Source of the DNA: UBA5287 sp041672395
GTDB taxonomy: Bacteria > Bacteroidota > Bacteroidia > Bacteroidales > Dysgonomonadaceae
Length of the DNA stretch: 7,486 bases
Assembly (NCBI GenBank): GCA_041672395.1
Contig: JBAYZS010000082.1
Coordinates: 1-7,486 of the forward strand
Direction of reading: 5' to 3'
The position numbers and the translations under genes were made by a program. Below the pieces are notes generated by a model, which saw only the letters and a program-made list of their open reading frames with translations, did not search any database and was not told where the DNA came from. Positions 5,983-7,486 of this stretch are shown here, one piece after another (within the stretch, counting starts at the first letter, position 1; each line of letters begins with the position of its first letter).

Positions 5983-7486
5983 ATGAGAAAAATGACTTGC
6001 TTATTAACTTTGCTTATTAGTATTAGTTTATTTGCTAACGAAAGAGTTGCTATTTGGCCAAAAGATAAAATACCACATAGGCAAGAGCATCAGATTGCGG
6101 CCATGACAGACGAGGCTGGAAAAAAAGATTTTAATGCAGACAAGAATCGGGTAGCTTACTTGGAATGGTATGATGCACCAGCTAAAGAAGTACGTAATGG
6201 AGGATGTATGATTCTCATTTCAGGCGGTGCTTACGAGTCCTGTTGTGATGTGGAACTTATTAAACTATGGAATAAAACATTAACTCAATTAGGATTTCAA
6301 TGTATAAACTTTGTATATAGGACGCCTAGACCTGTGGGGCTTCCTTTTTATCAAACTGCATGGGAAGATGGACAACGTGCCGTACGTAAAGTGCGAAGTG
6401 AAGCTAAAAAACGTGGATTTGATCCAGAAAAGATAGGAGTTATATCAATGTCGGCAGGTTCGCATTTAGCTTTATTGCTAGCTACTAGTTCGCAAACATC
6501 GGCTTATGAAAAAGTGGACCAAATAGATGAACTTCCTTGTCACATTAATTGGGCGATTGTTAATGCTCCAGCCTATGGTACTTCCGATGCAGAAACAGGT
6601 ATACCTGCTAGCCGACAAGGATATGGAACGGATGTGAAGTTGAGTAATGTTTTTAAATTTGATGAACGTACCTGTCCAATGAGTCTTCATCATGGAGGAA
6701 CTGATATTTATGCTTCACGGACTTCGACATTGGTTTACCGCCAACTCAGACGAATGAATATCCCTGCCGAATTACATCTATATGCAGATAAGGGACATGG
6801 CGCTTTCGGACTGGAAAGAGGAGTTGAATTTATGCGCCAAATGGGATATATGGGTAAGCTGGCAGAGGAAGTAGAATTGATGAAGCGATATGCTTCCGAT
6901 GATAGTCGTACTGATTATTCAAAGATGAATATTTGGCCAAAGGATAAAACACCAGATATTCAACCTAATCAAAACACACCTTATATAGAATGGCATACAC
7001 CAAAAAATCTAAAGACAAAGGCAATACAAATTATCTATTCGGGCGGAAGTTATGAAGGCAACGATCCAGATGGTTTTGAAGTAGCACCTGCCCGTCGCTA
7101 TTTAAATGAAATGGGAATGACAGTAGTAACCTTAAAGTATCGTACACCTAGACCTACTACAGGGTTATCTAAACATACCACAGCTTGGCAAGACTTGCAG
7201 CGTACCATCAAAATCGTACGAAGCGAAGCGTCTAAACGCGGGCTTGATCCAGAACGAATAGGTATTATGGGTAGTTCTGCAGGTGGGCATTTAACTTTGA
7301 TGGGGGTTACTTCGTCTTTGCATCAGTCTTATTTGCCTATTGACGAAATTGATAAACTTCCTTGTAATGTACAGTGGGGAATTGGTATTTATCCTGCGTA
7401 CGCACTAACCGATGGCTCGGAACAACCCAATACAGGTAAGGGTAATGAAGATAGTGCCGTACTTGTTCCAGAATTCTCTTTCGATT
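5983..7486 (+). CDS. Secreted tandem alpha/beta-hydrolase (two esterase domains; 3' end outside window)
   Basis: The frame is open from ATG 5983 to the right edge (501 codons visible). Residues 1-18 form a signal peptide (LLTLLISISLFA). Two homologous domains follow. Repeat 1 (about 24-290) has the oxyanion-side motif ISGGAYE (79-85), VYRTPRP (111-117), a nucleophile elbow SMSAGSH with Ser157, a probable acid Asp241 in HHGGTDIYAS and a base His272 in DKGHGAFG. Repeat 2 (317 onward) has YSGGSYE (352-358), KYRTPRP (385-391), GSSAGGH with Ser432, then a matching DEIDKLPC segment; its Asp and His lie beyond the window. Shared landmarks are IWPKDK, YRTPRP, TAW.D.QR, VRSEA.KRG.DPE.IG and DEIDKLPC/DQIDELPC. 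The fold fits the BD-FAE/acetyl-xylan-esterase-like group of Bacteroidota, acting on esters of polysaccharides; substrate is inferred. It follows another exported esterase at a 67-base distance. The esterase-fold call is firm, the substrate is not. Confidence 0.87.
   Translation, partial: MRKMTCLLTLLISISLFANERVAIWPKDKIPHRQEHQIAAMTDEAGKKDFNADKNRVAYLEWYDAPAKEVRNGGCMILISGGAYESCCDVELIKLWNKTLTQLGFQCINFVYRTPRPVGLPFYQTAWEDGQRAVRKVRSEAKKRGFDPEKIGVISMSAGSHLALLLATSSQTSAYEKVDQIDELPCHINWAIVNAPAYGTSDAETGIPASRQGYGTDVKLSNVFKFDERTCPMSLHHGGTDIYASRTSTLVYRQLRRMNIPAELHLYADKGHGAFGLERGVEFMRQMGYMGKLAEEVELMKRYASDDSRTDYSKMNIWPKDKTPDIQPNQNTPYIEWHTPKNLKTKAIQIIYSGGSYEGNDPDGFEVAPARRYLNEMGMTVVTLKYRTPRPTTGLSKHTTAWQDLQRTIKIVRSEASKRGLDPERIGIMGSSAGGHLTLMGVTSSLHQSYLPIDEIDKLPCNVQWGIGIYPAYALTDGSEQPNTGKGNEDSAVLVPEFSFD

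Noticed and set aside
6478..6693. Minus-strand ORF inside the tandem esterase
   Set aside because: It is covered by the open esterase frame with conserved catalytic motifs.

Overview
The window looks like a stretch of a Bacteroidota (Bacteroidetes) chromosome. Four things point there: a moderately AT-rich base composition, short hydrophobic Sec signal peptides ending in Ala-Gln or Gly-Gln, few purine-rich Shine-Dalgarno sites before the starts, and an IS30-type transposase remnant resembling those of Bacteroides relatives. One -7 element of the Bacteroides type (TAnnTTTG) lies before the last gene. Genus cannot be fixed from the sequence alone. All genes supported here are on the + strand.

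Left block (1-4446): three exported proteins in one direction. The first, cut by the left edge, is an OmpA-family protein: signal peptide, highly charged helix, concanavalin/LamG-like beta domain and a C-terminal peptidoglycan-binding OmpA domain. Five bases later begins a 676-residue exported TPR protein with a Pro/Glu-rich linker and a Gly-rich, beta-strand-like C-terminal domain. After a 109-base spacer comes a 356-residue exported protein of unknown family. The first two are almost certainly co-transcribed; the third may be. Together they suggest a periplasmic or cell-envelope assembly anchored to peptidoglycan, with the TPR protein as a scaffold. That joint role is inference.

Middle (4447-5036): a decayed 3' remnant of an IS30-family transposase gene, with its 5' part missing, one frameshift, one internal stop and several substitutions at conserved positions. 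It separates the two blocks and is followed by a short AT-rich inverted repeat in front of the next gene.

Right block (5037-7486): two secreted alpha/beta hydrolases. The first is a complete 292-residue esterase of the LpqC/PHB-depolymerase/feruloyl-esterase (CE1-like) type with a full Ser-Asp-His triad. The second runs off the right edge and is a tandem protein: two homologous esterase domains in one chain, with the repeat still visible at DNA level. Two adjacent exported esterases suggest removal of acyl or feruloyl groups from plant or dietary polysaccharide, but no glycoside hydrolase or SusC/SusD gene is in view to confirm a polysaccharide-utilization locus.

No tRNA, rRNA, CRISPR array, riboswitch or convincing intrinsic terminator was seen.
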